Shown in pieces: positions 1-9,317 of a stretch of 64,000 nucleotides of DNA (position 1 is its first letter; the number at the start of each line of letters is the position of its first letter). The translations under genes were made by a program, and so were the position numbers. Below the pieces are notes generated by a model, which ran no database searches, was not told where the DNA came from, and was given only the letters and a program-made list of their open reading frames with translations. The stretch comes from Bradyrhizobium australiense (GTDB taxonomy: Bacteria; Pseudomonadota; Alphaproteobacteria; Rhizobiales; Xanthobacteraceae), in assembly GCF_013114825.1 (NCBI RefSeq), contig NZ_JAAVLX010000003.1, forward strand, positions 1-64,000, given 5' to 3'.

Positions 1-1622
1 CTCCGACACCGCCACCTCCGGCGGCGGCACCGGCGCGTCCGACTCCGATACCACCACCTCCAGCGGCGGCGCCTGCGCGCCCAACCCCACCGCCGCCTCC
101 GCCACCGGCGGCAGCTCCCGCTGCGCCGAAGCAGCCGGCGACACCCACGCCGACGCCTCCACCCCCTTCCTCCCAGAAGGGAACGCCGTCTCCCGTGCCG
201 CCGCCCCCGCCGGCCGGCGCAAGGCCTTCGCCGGCGCCGACCGCCACGCCGGCGGCACCGGCTCCAACTACGTCGCCGACGACCGCCCCTCCGCCCGGCG
301 GAAGCACGGCCGCCCCGCCGCGCCCTGGCGCACCGCCCGCAACGCCTCCGGCTGCGGGTGCGCCTACGGCTGCGCCAACCGCGCCGACGGCGCGTCCCGG
401 CACGCCGCCTCCGGGTGCGCCCAGCGGAGCGACGACGACACCCGCGCCGACAACGAGTCCTGCACCCAGTGCCGGAGCCCCCGCCGCGCCGGGCACCACG
501 ACCGCTCCCGCAGCACCGACCGCCGTGCCAGGTGCTCCGGCCGCCACGCCGCCGGCCGGCCGGGCCCAGAACGCACCGCCGACCGTTGCGCCGGCCTTCC
601 AGCGTGCACCTCAGGTCACGGCACCATTGCCGGCACCTCCTCCGCCTCAAGAGGGGCTCAGGGTGATCGCCCCGGGCACCCAGGCTACAGGACCGCAGCG
701 CCTCGACGACTTCCGCGGCCAGCGCCGCGAAGTTCAGCAAGGCGGCCGCACGGTCATTACCGAACCCGGCCGGATCATCGTTCGCGATCCCGGCGGACAG
801 GCATATGTCCGTCATAACGAGCTGGAGCGCTTCCGCTATGGCGCACGTGATATCCAGACCCAGACCGTCGGCGGCGAGACCCGCACCGTCGTCATCAGAC
901 CCGACGGCACCCAGGTCATCACCGTGATGGGCCGCGACGGCGAGTTGCTGCGCCGGATCCGTCGCGACCAGCGCGGCCGCGAGATTATCATCATCGACAA
1001 CAGCTACCGCGATCCGCGCGCGGTCGGCGGCTTCTATGTCGCGCTGCCGCCGCCGACGATCCGGATCCCCTACAACCGCTACATCGTCGACGCCGAGGAA
1101 GCGGCACCGGAGGTGATCTATGACACCTTGATGGCGCCGCCGGTGGACCGGATCGAACGGCGTTATACGCTGGACGAAATCCGCTACAGCCCGACCGTGC
1201 GCCAGCGCATGCCGAGCATCGACGTCAACACCATCAACTTCGAAACCGGATCGTGGGAAATCCCGCCCGATCAGGCGGCGAAGCTGCAGGTGATTGCCGA
1301 CGGCCTCAACCGGGCGATCCAGCAGAATCCGCGGGCGGTGTTCCTGATCGAGGGTCACACCGACGCGGTCGGGAACGACGTCGACAATCTGTCGCTGTCG
1401 GATCGCCGCGCGGAATCCGCGGCCACCTTGCTGACGCAGCAGTTCAACGTGCCGGCGGAAAACCTGACCTCGCAGGGCTACGGCGAGCAGTACCTGAAGG
1501 AGCAGACCGACGGGCCGAGCGCGATCAACCGGCGCGTCACCATCCGCAACATCACGCCGCTGCTCAACGGCGGGCAGGCCTCGCTGCCGCCGCCCCCGCC
1601 CGGCACCGCGCCGCCGCGCTGA
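1..1622 (+). CDS. OmpA-family outer-membrane/peptidoglycan-anchoring protein, 5' end outside window
   Basis: The reading frame is open from the left edge, so the start lies outside; an in-frame GTG at 195 is internal to the proline-rich stretch and is not taken as the start. The first ~210 visible codons are almost only Pro, Ala and Thr, with a near-repeat of PPPPAAAPARPTP in the first 30. A central beta-rich part follows (RTVVIRPDGTQVITVMGRDG and similar). The last ~120 residues are an OmpA C-terminal domain: INFETGS, then EGHTDAVGNDVDNLSLSDRR and a late NRRVTI. OmpA domains bind diaminopimelate in peptidoglycan, and the EGHTD...LSxxRA residues are the conserved core. By family the protein is periplasmic or outer-membrane linked, with the Pro/Ala stretch as a probable wall-spanning linker. 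A good terminator follows the stop. Confidence 0.85.
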   Translation, partial: PTPPPPAAAPARPTPIPPPPAAAPARPTPPPPPPPAAAPAAPKQPATPTPTPPPPSSQKGTPSPVPPPPPAGARPSPAPTATPAAPAPTTSPTTAPPPGGSTAAPPRPGAPPATPPAAGAPTAAPTAPTARPGTPPPGAPSGATTTPAPTTSPAPSAGAPAAPGTTTAPAAPTAVPGAPAATPPAGRAQNAPPTVAPAFQRAPQVTAPLPAPPPPQEGLRVIAPGTQATGPQRLDDFRGQRREVQQGGRTVITEPGRIIVRDPGGQAYVRHNELERFRYGARDIQTQTVGGETRTVVIRPDGTQVITVMGRDGELLRRIRRDQRGREIIIIDNSYRDPRAVGGFYVALPPPTIRIPYNRYIVDAEEAAPEVIYDTLMAPPVDRIERRYTLDEIRYSPTVRQRMPSIDVNTINFETGSWEIPPDQAAKLQVIADGLNRAIQQNPRAVFLIEGHTDAVGNDVDNLSLSDRRAESAATLLTQQFNVPAENLTSQGYGEQYLKEQTDGPSAINRRVTIRNITPLLNGGQASLPPPPPGTAPPR

Positions 1623-1646
1623 GGCATGCGGTTACAAAATGAAAAT

Positions 1647-1673
1647 GGCCGGGAGCAATCCCGGCTATTTTTA
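1647..1673 (+). terminator. Rho-independent terminator after the OmpA-family gene
   Basis: A perfect 7-bp GC-rich stem (gccggga / tcccggc) with a 4-nt loop (gcaa) is followed by tattttta. It begins 25 bases after the stop codon at 1622. Confidence 0.8.
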
Positions 1674-1699
1674 TTCGTCATTGCGAGATTCGTAGACCC

Positions 1700-1820
1700 G
1701 TAGCCGGATGGAGCGAAGCGCAATCCGGGGCAGATCGATCCGCATATGCAGAACCCCGGATTTCGCGGAGCCTGTCATCGGGCGCGCATTCGCGCGACCC
1801 GTTGGCTCCATCCGGGCTAC
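1700..1820. repeat. Palindromic intergenic repeat (gtagccgg...ccgggctac) interrupted by a 43-bp palindrome
   Basis: Outer arms are inverted copies: 1700-1730 contains ggatggagcgaagcgcaatc, and the right arm ends in ccatccgggctac at 1820. The right arm is broken between ttcgc and ccatcc by an imperfect palindrome at 1767-1809 that begins GGAGCC and ends GGCTCC. Related copies of this inserted unit lie at 6065-6105 and 60103-60144. It fills the gap between the OmpA-family gene and the 3' end of argG. Confidence 0.8.
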
Positions 1821-1843
1821 TGCCGTGAAACTCAGCGCCCGCC

Positions 1844-3292
<1,449 letters not shown>

Positions 3293-4054
3293 TTATCCCG
3301 CCTCGCGGCCGCGCCAGCGCTGCCATAGGCGATAGCCGGGCCGGCCCCAGCGCGCCAGCGCGGCTTCGATTTGCGCATCCGTGAGCCTCGTCGACGGCCA
3401 GCGGTAAATCCAGGCATAGGCCAGCCAGATCACAAAAAAACTGACGAGGCCAGCGGCTGCAACATCGGTGAAGAAATGCCCGCCGAACGCCATTCGCAGC
3501 ACAGAGGTCGTGACACCGAACAGGGTCGCCGCCGCGTAGGCCAAGGGCCGCCAGGCGGGCGGCGTCAGGGCTGCGGGTGCGTAAGTCCAGAACGCTGTGG
3601 CGCCCTCGCCAGAGAAGAACGAGCAGTTGCGCCCGCAGGCGCCGCGCGGATCCCACCACGGCTTGAATTCCCAGGGACCGTCGAATTCCGTCACCACCAC
3701 CGGCCGCGGCCGGCCCCAATAGCTCTTGAAGGTGAGGTTGGTCAGCACGACCGCCGATAGCAGTATCGTGACCAGCAGGAATACCGCCGCGCGTCCCGGA
3801 ACCAGCATCGGCCGGTCCGGCCGCAGCAGCTTCGCGATGATCGCGATCAGGGCCGGCAGCGCCAGCGCCCACGCGACCCACATCGCTGCATCGCGCGCAA
3901 ATGCGGCAATCCCGCGTCCCTTCAACGGAAACGAGGCGCTCGCGGCATCGTAAAACAACGCCGCCAGCTTCAGATCGAGTTCGGGAAAAATTCCAAACAG
4001 CAGTCCGATGACGAGCGACAAGCCCAACGCGATAATAAGTCCGGTACGGTTCAT
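3293..4054 (-). CDS. PAP2-family membrane phosphatase (lipid phosphatase-like)
   Basis: A 253-aa protein with about six hydrophobic segments. PAP2 motif 1 is KSYWGRPRP (K110, R115, P116), motif 2 is SFFSGEGAT (S148-G149-E150) and motif 3 is SVLRMAFGGHFFTD (R187, H193). The family removes phosphate from membrane lipids such as phosphatidate, undecaprenyl diphosphate or lipid A at the periplasmic face. Motif 2 has Glu where classical PAP2 enzymes have His (PSGH), as I recall for LpxE-like rhizobial members, so a lipid A or phosphatidylglycerophosphate phosphatase role is possible; the substrate is not readable from sequence. The first Met (MNRTGLIIALG) directly starts a membrane segment. No operon partner is clear. 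Confidence 0.85.
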   Translation of the reverse strand: MNRTGLIIALGLSLVIGLLFGIFPELDLKLAALFYDAASASFPLKGRGIAAFARDAAMWVAWALALPALIAIIAKLLRPDRPMLVPGRAAVFLLVTILLSAVVLTNLTFKSYWGRPRPVVVTEFDGPWEFKPWWDPRGACGRNCSFFSGEGATAFWTYAPAALTPPAWRPLAYAAATLFGVTTSVLRMAFGGHFFTDVAAAGLVSFFVIWLAYAWIYRWPSTRLTDAQIEAALARWGRPGYRLWQRWRGREAG

Positions 4055-4095
4055 GGCGCGGGGTTTAGCCGAGGCGATTGGGGATGAAAACCCCC

Positions 4096-4212
4096 GTCAT
4101 TGCGAGCGAAGCGAAGCAATCCATTTCCTCATCCGCAGACAGAATTGACTGCTTCCGGCCTCGCTCTTCGAGCTAGGCAGACAAGTCGTCGCTGTCGCTC
4201 CTTGCAATGACG
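4096..4212. repeat. Palindromic repeat with gtcattgcgag / gcaatgacgg arms
   Basis: The left arm at 4096-4124 reads gtcattgcgagcgaagcgaa then gcaatccat. The right end near 4190-4212 reads cgctccttgcaatgacgg in the inverted sense. The same arms occur at 4729-4813, 20580-20664 and, diverged, at 60038-60159. It fills the gap upstream of the PAP2 gene. Confidence 0.8.
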
Positions 4213-4225
4213 GCCGTACTCTGCA

Positions 4226-4717
4226 TCACGACAGCGGCCGCGAGTTCGACGGCAATGGCGGCGGAGGCCGCAACGGAGGCGGCGGTTTGCGCCAGGCGCC
4301 GGCGGATCGGCCCGCGATCATCCAGTAGACGACACCTGCCACAATGCCGGCTCCGGTCATGATTTCGAGGTGGCGGTGCACGATGCCGTCGAAGCGCAGC
4401 GTTTCGGCGTCGAAGGGAATGAGCCCGAGATAGCAGGCCGCGCCGACGATTGCGCCGCCGACCGCGTAAGCGAGTACGCTGCGGATATGGAACGCTTCGG
4501 TGATGAGCACGACCACCAGCGCCGGCAGCAGCGCAAAGCCGGACAGGAAGATGAAGCCGAAGCCGAGCACGACATTCAGTGCGCCCTGATCGATCGGTCC
4601 GCCGCCGAGATCGCTGAACTCAGGATACAGCACGGCGCCGACCACGATCATGCCCGCCACGAAGCAGGCGGCGAGGAAAGCGAACAGGACGAGGAAGATG
4701 CGGCCGATTAGTGCCAT
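4226..4717 (-). CDS. Small integral membrane protein, function unknown
   Basis: A 163-aa protein with four hydrophobic segments, approximately residues 7-32, 50-73, 79-99 and 118-138. It ends in a proline-rich cytoplasmic-looking tail (KPPPPLRPPPPLPSNSRPLS). I recognise it only as a conserved type of alphaproteobacterial membrane protein, with LYPEF after the first segment and a HRHLEIMTG stretch before the last. No catalytic motif is visible. The start ATG at 4717 lacks a clear ribosome site. Palindromic repeats flank both ends, so it is likely its own transcription unit. Confidence 0.75.
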   Translation of the reverse strand: MALIGRIFLVLFAFLAACFVAGMIVVGAVLYPEFSDLGGGPIDQGALNVVLGFGFIFLSGFALLPALVVVLITEAFHIRSVLAYAVGGAIVGAACYLGLIPFDAETLRFDGIVHRHLEIMTGAGIVAGVVYWMIAGRSAGAWRKPPPPLRPPPPLPSNSRPLS

Positions 4718-4728
4718 GGCATACGCAG

Positions 4729-4813
4729 CGTCATTGCGAGGAGCGCAAGCGACGAAGCAATCCAGCTCTCGGCGCGCGGAGAGATGGATTGCTTCGCTTC
4801 GCTCGCAATGACG
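4729..4813. repeat. Palindromic repeat, gtcattgcgag / ctcgcaatgacgg arms
   Basis: An inverted pair: the left arm cgtcattgcgaggagcgcaa followed by gcaatcca, and the right arm ggattgcttcgcttcgctcg followed by caatgacgg. It lies between the small membrane protein gene and the 3' end of rlmN and can form a long hairpin. Confidence 0.85.
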
Positions 4814-4825
4814 GCGGGACCCATC

Positions 4826-6025
4826 TCAATCCGTCATCGCCATGGCGCGTAGCGCCTGGCGTTCGCGGGCGGACAGTTTTTCCGTCTCCGACTTCAACTG
4901 TCCGCAAGCGGCGAGGATGTCGCGACCGCGCGGCGTGCGCACCGGCGAGGAATAGCCGGCGTTGAAGATATATTCGGAGAACTTTTCGATCTGCTCCCAG
5001 TCCGAGCACTCGTAACGCGAACCCGGCCACGGGTTGAACGGGATCAGGTTGATCTTGGCCGGAATGCCCTTGAGCAGTTTGACCAGCAGCTTGGCGTCGT
5101 CAAGGGAGTCGTTGACGCCCTTGAGCATCACATATTCGAAGGTGATGCGCCGCGCGTTCGACGAGCCCGGGTAATCGCGGCAGGCCTGCAGCAATTCGGC
5201 AATCGGATATTTTCGGTTCAGCGGCACCAGCTCGTTGCGCAACTCGTCGCGCACCGCATGTAGCGAGATCGCCAGCATGACGCCGATTTCCTCGCCGGTG
5301 CGGATGATGTTCGGCACCACGCCCGAGGTAGACAGCGTGATGCGCCGGCGGGAAATGCCGATGCCTTCGTTGTCGGCCGTGATCAGCAGCGCATCGCGCA
5401 CCGCGTCGAAATTATAAAGCGGCTCGCCCATCCCCATCATGACGACGTTGGTGACGAGGCGGCTGCCGGTCGGCGTCTCGCGATCGGCCCAGTCGTTGAG
5501 ACGGTCGCGCGCCACCATGATCTGGCCGACGATTTCGCCCGCGGTGAGATTGCGCACCAGCCGTTGCGTGCCGGTGTGACAGAACGAGCAGTTCAGCGTA
5601 CAGCCGACCTGCGAGGAAACGCAGAGCGTGCCGCGATCGGTTTCGGGAATGTAGACGCATTCGACCTCATGCGCCTTCTGGAACGTGTCGCCGCTCGGCA
5701 GGCGCAACAGCCATTTGCGGGTGCCGTCATTGGAGATCTGCTCGGCGACCACCTCGGGGCGGTCGACGGTAAAATGCTGCTCGAGCTGCGCGCGCATGTC
5801 CCTGGAGACGCTGGTCATCTCCGCAAAGGATTTGGCGCCGCGAAAATACATCCAGTGCCAGAGCTGTTGCGTGCGCATCTTGCGTTGCGCAGGCGCTACG
5901 CCGATCTCGCCGAGGCGGTCGGCGATCTCGGCGCGCGACAGCCCGATCAGCGAGGGTTTTGCCGGCGGCACGTAGGTTTCGAGCGGAACCTTCTCCAGCG
6001 GCGCCACGGAAGATGAAAGCGTCAT
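4826..6025 (-). CDS. rlmN: Dual-specificity 23S rRNA (A2503-C2) / tRNA (A37-C2) methyltransferase, radical SAM
   Basis: Methylates C2 of A2503 in 23S rRNA and A37 in some tRNAs. The radical-SAM cluster motif is CTLNCSFC, after [10 protein letters not shown]. The SAM-binding GEPL stretch is [14 protein letters not shown], and a late cysteine in [13 protein letters not shown] fits the methyl-transferring Cys pair of RlmN. Length is 399 aa from the ATG at 6025, normal for the family with the N-terminal extension of alphaproteobacteria. The frame is open further upstream to 6121, but that DNA is a palindromic repeat, so the [12 protein letters not shown] start is preferred. The ribosome site is weak. 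Confidence 0.95.
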   Translation of the reverse strand: MTLSSSVAPLEKVPLETYVPPAKPSLIGLSRAEIADRLGEIGVAPAQRKMRTQQLWHWMYFRGAKSFAEMTSVSRDMRAQLEQHFTVDRPEVVAEQISNDGTRKWLLRLPSGDTFQKAHEVECVYIPETDRGTLCVSSQVGCTLNCSFCHTGTQRLVRNLTAGEIVGQIMVARDRLNDWADRETPTGSRLVTNVVMMGMGEPLYNFDAVRDALLITADNEGIGISRRRITLSTSGVVPNIIRTGEEIGVMLAISLHAVRDELRNELVPLNRKYPIAELLQACRDYPGSSNARRITFEYVMLKGVNDSLDDAKLLVKLLKGIPAKINLIPFNPWPGSRYECSDWEQIEKFSEYIFNAGYSSPVRTPRGRDILAACGQLKSETEKLSARERQALRAMAMTD

Positions 6026-6050
6026 TAATTCACACGAGATGTTCGGGCGG

Positions 6051-6167
6051 CGTAGGGTGGGCAAAGCCACCGGGTCGCGCGAATGCGCGCCCGATGATAA
6101 ACTCCGCAGTGCCCACCGCAAATATTAATGGTGGGCACGGCGCTTCGCGCCTTTGGCCCACTCTACG
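6051..6167. repeat. Palindromic repeat (cgtagggtgggc...gcccactctacg) with nested 41-bp palindrome
   Basis: Outer arms cgtagggtgggcaa at 6051-6064 and ttggcccactctacg ending at 6167 are inverted. The left arm is interrupted at 6065-6105 by the inverted-orientation copy of the unit at 1767-1809 (agccaccgggtcgcgcgaat then gcgcgcccgatgataaactcc). The uninterrupted right arm carries cgcttcgcg at the equivalent place. It sits directly upstream of rlmN. Confidence 0.8.
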
Positions 6168-6227
6168 AAGCACTTAAATAGGCCTTCCAGAGCCCACAAA
6201 CAACGTCATTCCGGGTTTAAAAGCCGT

Positions 6228-6884
6228 CTAGCGCTTGCAATCCTGGGCCAGCCGGTCGAGCGCCTGGGACAGCCCCTTCAGCGAGAACACGTCCGTAGTC
6301 TCGGTGCCCTTGGCAGAGATGCCCTTGACGGTGACCTCGGCGGATTTGCGCATGGCATTGACCATCTGCTCTTCCTCCGCGGCGTTCTTGATCCAGAGCC
6401 CATCGCCCTGGGTATACATCGCATAGGACGAGCCGCCGACCTCGAGAGAGGATTCCGAGCCCGGCTTCAGCGCGTAGCCGATCATGATCGAAACCTCGTT
6501 GAAGACCTTTTCTGCCGGACGCGTCGAGACGAAGGCGTAGGCGGGATCGCGCGGACGATTCGGCGGATTGGTTTTCGACGAGGACGGCTTCGCCAGCGCG
6601 AAGCAAACCTTCCTGCCATTCGGCGTCGCCGTGTAGGCGCCCCAGGTGCCGTACTGACCGATCAAGTTAGGCTCGGCGCCGCCTGCGGCCGCGGCTGCAG
6701 CCGGTTCCTGCTTCGAAGGTTTGGCGGTCGTTGGCTTTGCCGCCGGTGCGGGCGCGGGCTTGGGCGCTTCCTTGGCCGTTTCCTTGGCGCCCTTCGAAGC
6801 AGCGCCCTGTGCCTTTGCGTGGGAGGTCATCCCACACAACGCCGCAATCGCAACCAGAAATGTCAGTATTCGCAACACGGACAA
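6228..6884 (-). CDS. Invasion-associated locus B (IalB)-like exported protein
   Basis: A 218-aa protein with a signal peptide (ILTFLVAIAALCGM...AKAQ, cut near residue 26) and an Ala/Pro/Lys-rich linker to about residue 72. The domain after it has IGQYGTWGAYTA, GRKVCFALAKP and RPRDPAYAFVSTRP, which I recognise as the IalB family of alphaproteobacteria. Cys94 and Cys216 could form a disulfide. IalB was described in Bartonella erythrocyte invasion, but homologues are common in free-living rhizobia, where the role is unknown; a periplasmic or envelope role is inferred. The likely start is TTG at 6884, five bases after GAGGGAA, with a GTG two codons on as the alternative. Confidence 0.8.
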   Translation of the reverse strand: MSVLRILTFLVAIAALCGMTSHAKAQGAASKGAKETAKEAPKPAPAPAAKPTTAKPSKQEPAAAAAAGGAEPNLIGQYGTWGAYTATPNGRKVCFALAKPSSSKTNPPNRPRDPAYAFVSTRPAEKVFNEVSIMIGYALKPGSESSLEVGGSSYAMYTQGDGLWIKNAAEEEQMVNAMRKSAEVTVKGISAKGTETTDVFSLKGLSQALDRLAQDCKR

Positions 6885-7048
6885 CTGGTTCCCTCATCAT
6901 TGTGACTGGAAGATGGCCCGAGAGCGCATCGCGCCGAGCGGAAATGGATAGCCGGGAAATGCTTTTTTGGGAAGCAGTTACCATGTTACTCACCGCCGTG
7001 GTGACCCATCGTCACAAGTCTCTTCAAATTCAGAGCGCAGGTTTCAAC

Positions 7049-7888
7049 TCAGTCCTTGGAACGGCGCTCGCGCTGCTTCTGCCACTGCGCATCGGTCCAT
7101 TGCAGCAGATCCTCCGCACCGGAACTGCGCAAATGCGCGCCGCCATCCTGCACTACCATCTCGCCATTGATGTAGCCGGCCTGATCCGAAATCAGAAAGC
7201 TCGCCAGGTCAGCAAGTTCGCCATGCTCGCCGGCGCGGCCTAGAGGATTACGTTGCGACCAGCTTTCGTCGCGGCCTTCAGGACGAAGCTGACCCGAAGC
7301 GCCGGGCGTCGGAAACGCGCCGGGCGCGATCGCGACCGTACGCACACCCTTGGGTCCCCATTCCACCGCGAGGCTTTTGGTCAGCGCGAGCACCGCTGAC
7401 TTCGCCATCGCCGACGGCACCGTGAAGGCGCGGCCGGTGATCGTCGAAGTCGAGAGTATGCTCAGCACTACACCTTTGCGTTTTCCGTCGATCCAGCGCC
7501 TGCCCGCGGCGAGCGTGCAATACATCGTGCCGTGCAGCGTCGGCGCCAGGATCGCATCCGCGGCGCGGAACGACAGGTGCTCGGACTGCGCGATGAAGGT
7601 CGCGGCGGCATTGTTGACCAGCACGTCGATCGGCGCCTCACGCCATATCTCTTCCATCATGGCATCGACCGCGGCGCCGTCGCGGATATCGCATTGCGCT
7701 ACTATGACCTTGCCGCCGAGTTCCGCGCGCATCTGCGCGGCAGTTGCCTCGAGCAATTCGAGCCGTCGGCCGCAGATGACGAGCTCGGCGCCGAGTTCGA
7801 CGAAGCGGCGTCCCATCGCAGCACCAAGCCCCGAGCCGCCACCGGTGACCAATATCCGCTTTCCCGCCAGCAGACCTTTTTCAAACAT
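7049..7888 (-). CDS. SDR-family oxidoreductase, 2,4-dienoyl-CoA reductase-like
   Basis: A 279-aa Rossmann enzyme. The cofactor motif is TGGGSGLGAAMGRRF, then VICGRR (Arg suggests NADPH) and VNNAAATFIAQSEHLS. The region that holds YxxxK in classical SDRs reads VPSAMAKSAVLALTKSL, so the Lys is kept but Ser replaces the Tyr. That pattern, together with NNAA-x-FI, is characteristic of the peroxisomal/mitochondrial 2,4-dienoyl-CoA reductase branch. A role in beta-oxidation of unsaturated fatty acids is inferred. The ATG at 7888 is chosen over an in-frame GTG at 7906 because AAGGGGG lies eight bases before it. The C-terminus is Lys/Arg-rich (WQKQRERRSKD). Confidence 0.85.
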   Translation of the reverse strand: MFEKGLLAGKRILVTGGGSGLGAAMGRRFVELGAELVICGRRLELLEATAAQMRAELGGKVIVAQCDIRDGAAVDAMMEEIWREAPIDVLVNNAAATFIAQSEHLSFRAADAILAPTLHGTMYCTLAAGRRWIDGKRKGVVLSILSTSTITGRAFTVPSAMAKSAVLALTKSLAVEWGPKGVRTVAIAPGAFPTPGASGQLRPEGRDESWSQRNPLGRAGEHGELADLASFLISDQAGYINGEMVVQDGGAHLRSSGAEDLLQWTDAQWQKQRERRSKD

Positions 7889-8000
7889 CGTTTGAACCCC
7901 CTTCACCGGCGCGAGTCATGCGTCCGAATCGGATTGTAGCCCGGCTTCAAATCCGGCATGAAGCAGTCAGCTCCTTGTTGGTCCGAAATCAGGTGTATCC

Positions 8001-8975
8001 ATGAAAGCCATTCTCTGCTCGCAATATTGCCAACCGGACGATCTCGTGCTGGCCGACGTGCCCGATCCCGTAGCCGAACCGGGACAGGCCGTGATCGCGA
8101 TCAAGGCCGCAGCGTTGAATTTCTTCGATATCCTGATGATCCAAGGCAAGTACCAGATCAAGCCGCCGTTCCCGTTTTCGCCGGCCGCCGAAGTCGCCGG
8201 CGTGATCGAAAGCGTCGGCGCTGGTGTGGGCGATCTGAGGGTTGGCGACCGCGTGGTGGCGTCGTGCGGCCATAACGGCGCACGTGAAAAGATCGCGCTG
8301 CCGGCAAATTCCATCGTGAAGATTCCCGACAATCTGGATTTTGATCGCGCCGCCGGCATCATCATCATCTACGGCACCGCGCTGCACGCCCTGGAAGATC
8401 GCGCCAGCCCGAAACCCGGCGAGACGCTTGCCGTGCTGGGCGCTGCCGGCGGCACCGGCCTTGCGGCCTGCGAGCTCGGCAAGCTGATGGGCCTGAAGGT
8501 GATCGCCTGCGCATCGTCGGACGAGAAACTCGAATTTGCCAAGGCGCATGGCGCCGAGCTGACGCTGAACTACAGCAAGGAAGACCTGAAAGAAGGCCTG
8601 CGTCGGCTCACCGGAGGCAAGGGCGTCGACATCATCTTCGATCCGGTCGGCGGCACATACGCCGAAGCCGCCTTGCGCTCGATCGCCTGGGAAGGCCGCT
8701 TCCTGGTGATCGGCTTTGCGGCGGGCGACATTCCGAAGATGCCGCTCAACCTGGCGCTGCTCAAGGGCTGCGATATCCGCGGCGTGTTCTGGGGCGCCTG
8801 GACCAGGGTCAATCCCGAGAAGAACCGCGCCAACCTGGAAAAGCTCGTGAAGTGGACGGCGGAAGGCAAGATCTCCTCGCATGTCGACCGCACCTTTCCG
8901 CTGGCGCAAACCGCCGAAGCACTGAAAGTGCTCGCCGGCCGCAAAGCGATGGGCAAGGTGATCCTGCATCCCTGA
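8001..8975 (+). CDS. Zinc-independent MDR oxidoreductase (NADPH:quinone reductase-like)
   Basis: A 324-aa protein of the medium-chain dehydrogenase/reductase superfamily, quinone reductase branch. The GroES-like N-terminal half has ALNFFDILMIQGKYQIKPPF and the family phrase PFSPAAEVAGVIESVGAGVG. The nucleotide motif is VLGAAGGTGLAACELGKLMG near residue 150, followed by GVDIIFDPVGG. The Cys and His ligands of zinc alcohol dehydrogenases are absent. The reaction is presumably NADPH-dependent reduction of a quinone or enone; the substrate is unknown. AGGTGTATCC precedes the ATG. It is divergent from the SDR gene across about 110 bp. Confidence 0.9.
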   Translation: MKAILCSQYCQPDDLVLADVPDPVAEPGQAVIAIKAAALNFFDILMIQGKYQIKPPFPFSPAAEVAGVIESVGAGVGDLRVGDRVVASCGHNGAREKIALPANSIVKIPDNLDFDRAAGIIIIYGTALHALEDRASPKPGETLAVLGAAGGTGLAACELGKLMGLKVIACASSDEKLEFAKAHGAELTLNYSKEDLKEGLRRLTGGKGVDIIFDPVGGTYAEAALRSIAWEGRFLVIGFAAGDIPKMPLNLALLKGCDIRGVFWGAWTRVNPEKNRANLEKLVKWTAEGKISSHVDRTFPLAQTAEALKVLAGRKAMGKVILHP

Positions 8976-9317
8976 GGTGCGGGATCAGCTGTCGAATTTG
9001 GTCGTTCACTCGGAAGAGGGGGGCGGTCCGTGCGATGCGCGGACCAGCGACGCATGTCTCTTTTCGCGTCAACGGCACGAATTTCATCTCACCGATATAG
9101 TTTCTCGGTAACAATGCGTGTTCTGAAACGGCAGGATGCCGCTTCTTCGCCTCAATCATACCAAAATATCTCCCAATTCGCACCGGTTACCGTCGTTTTT
9201 TGAACCCATTCCGTGTGCGACTTTACGGGCGGTAAAGGGGCCCCTGTACGTCAACAAGAGCAAGAAGCAGGTGCAGGGGACGCCCGTCGGTTGCGTAAGG
9301 TAATGGGGAGCATCACC
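8976..9317. other. Intergenic stretch without a gene
   Basis: No convincing coding sequence on either strand. It holds a small inverted repeat (ggtccg / cggacc, 9027-9047) shortly after the MDR gene, which lacks a T-run, and an AT-richer segment around 9100-9200 that could contain the promoter of the following gene; no box can be assigned with confidence. Confidence 0.6.

Noticed and set aside
4096..4813. Possible CRISPR from repeated gtcattgcgag units
   Set aside because: The units are inverted, widely spaced and dispersed over the window, without regular spacers or cas genes.
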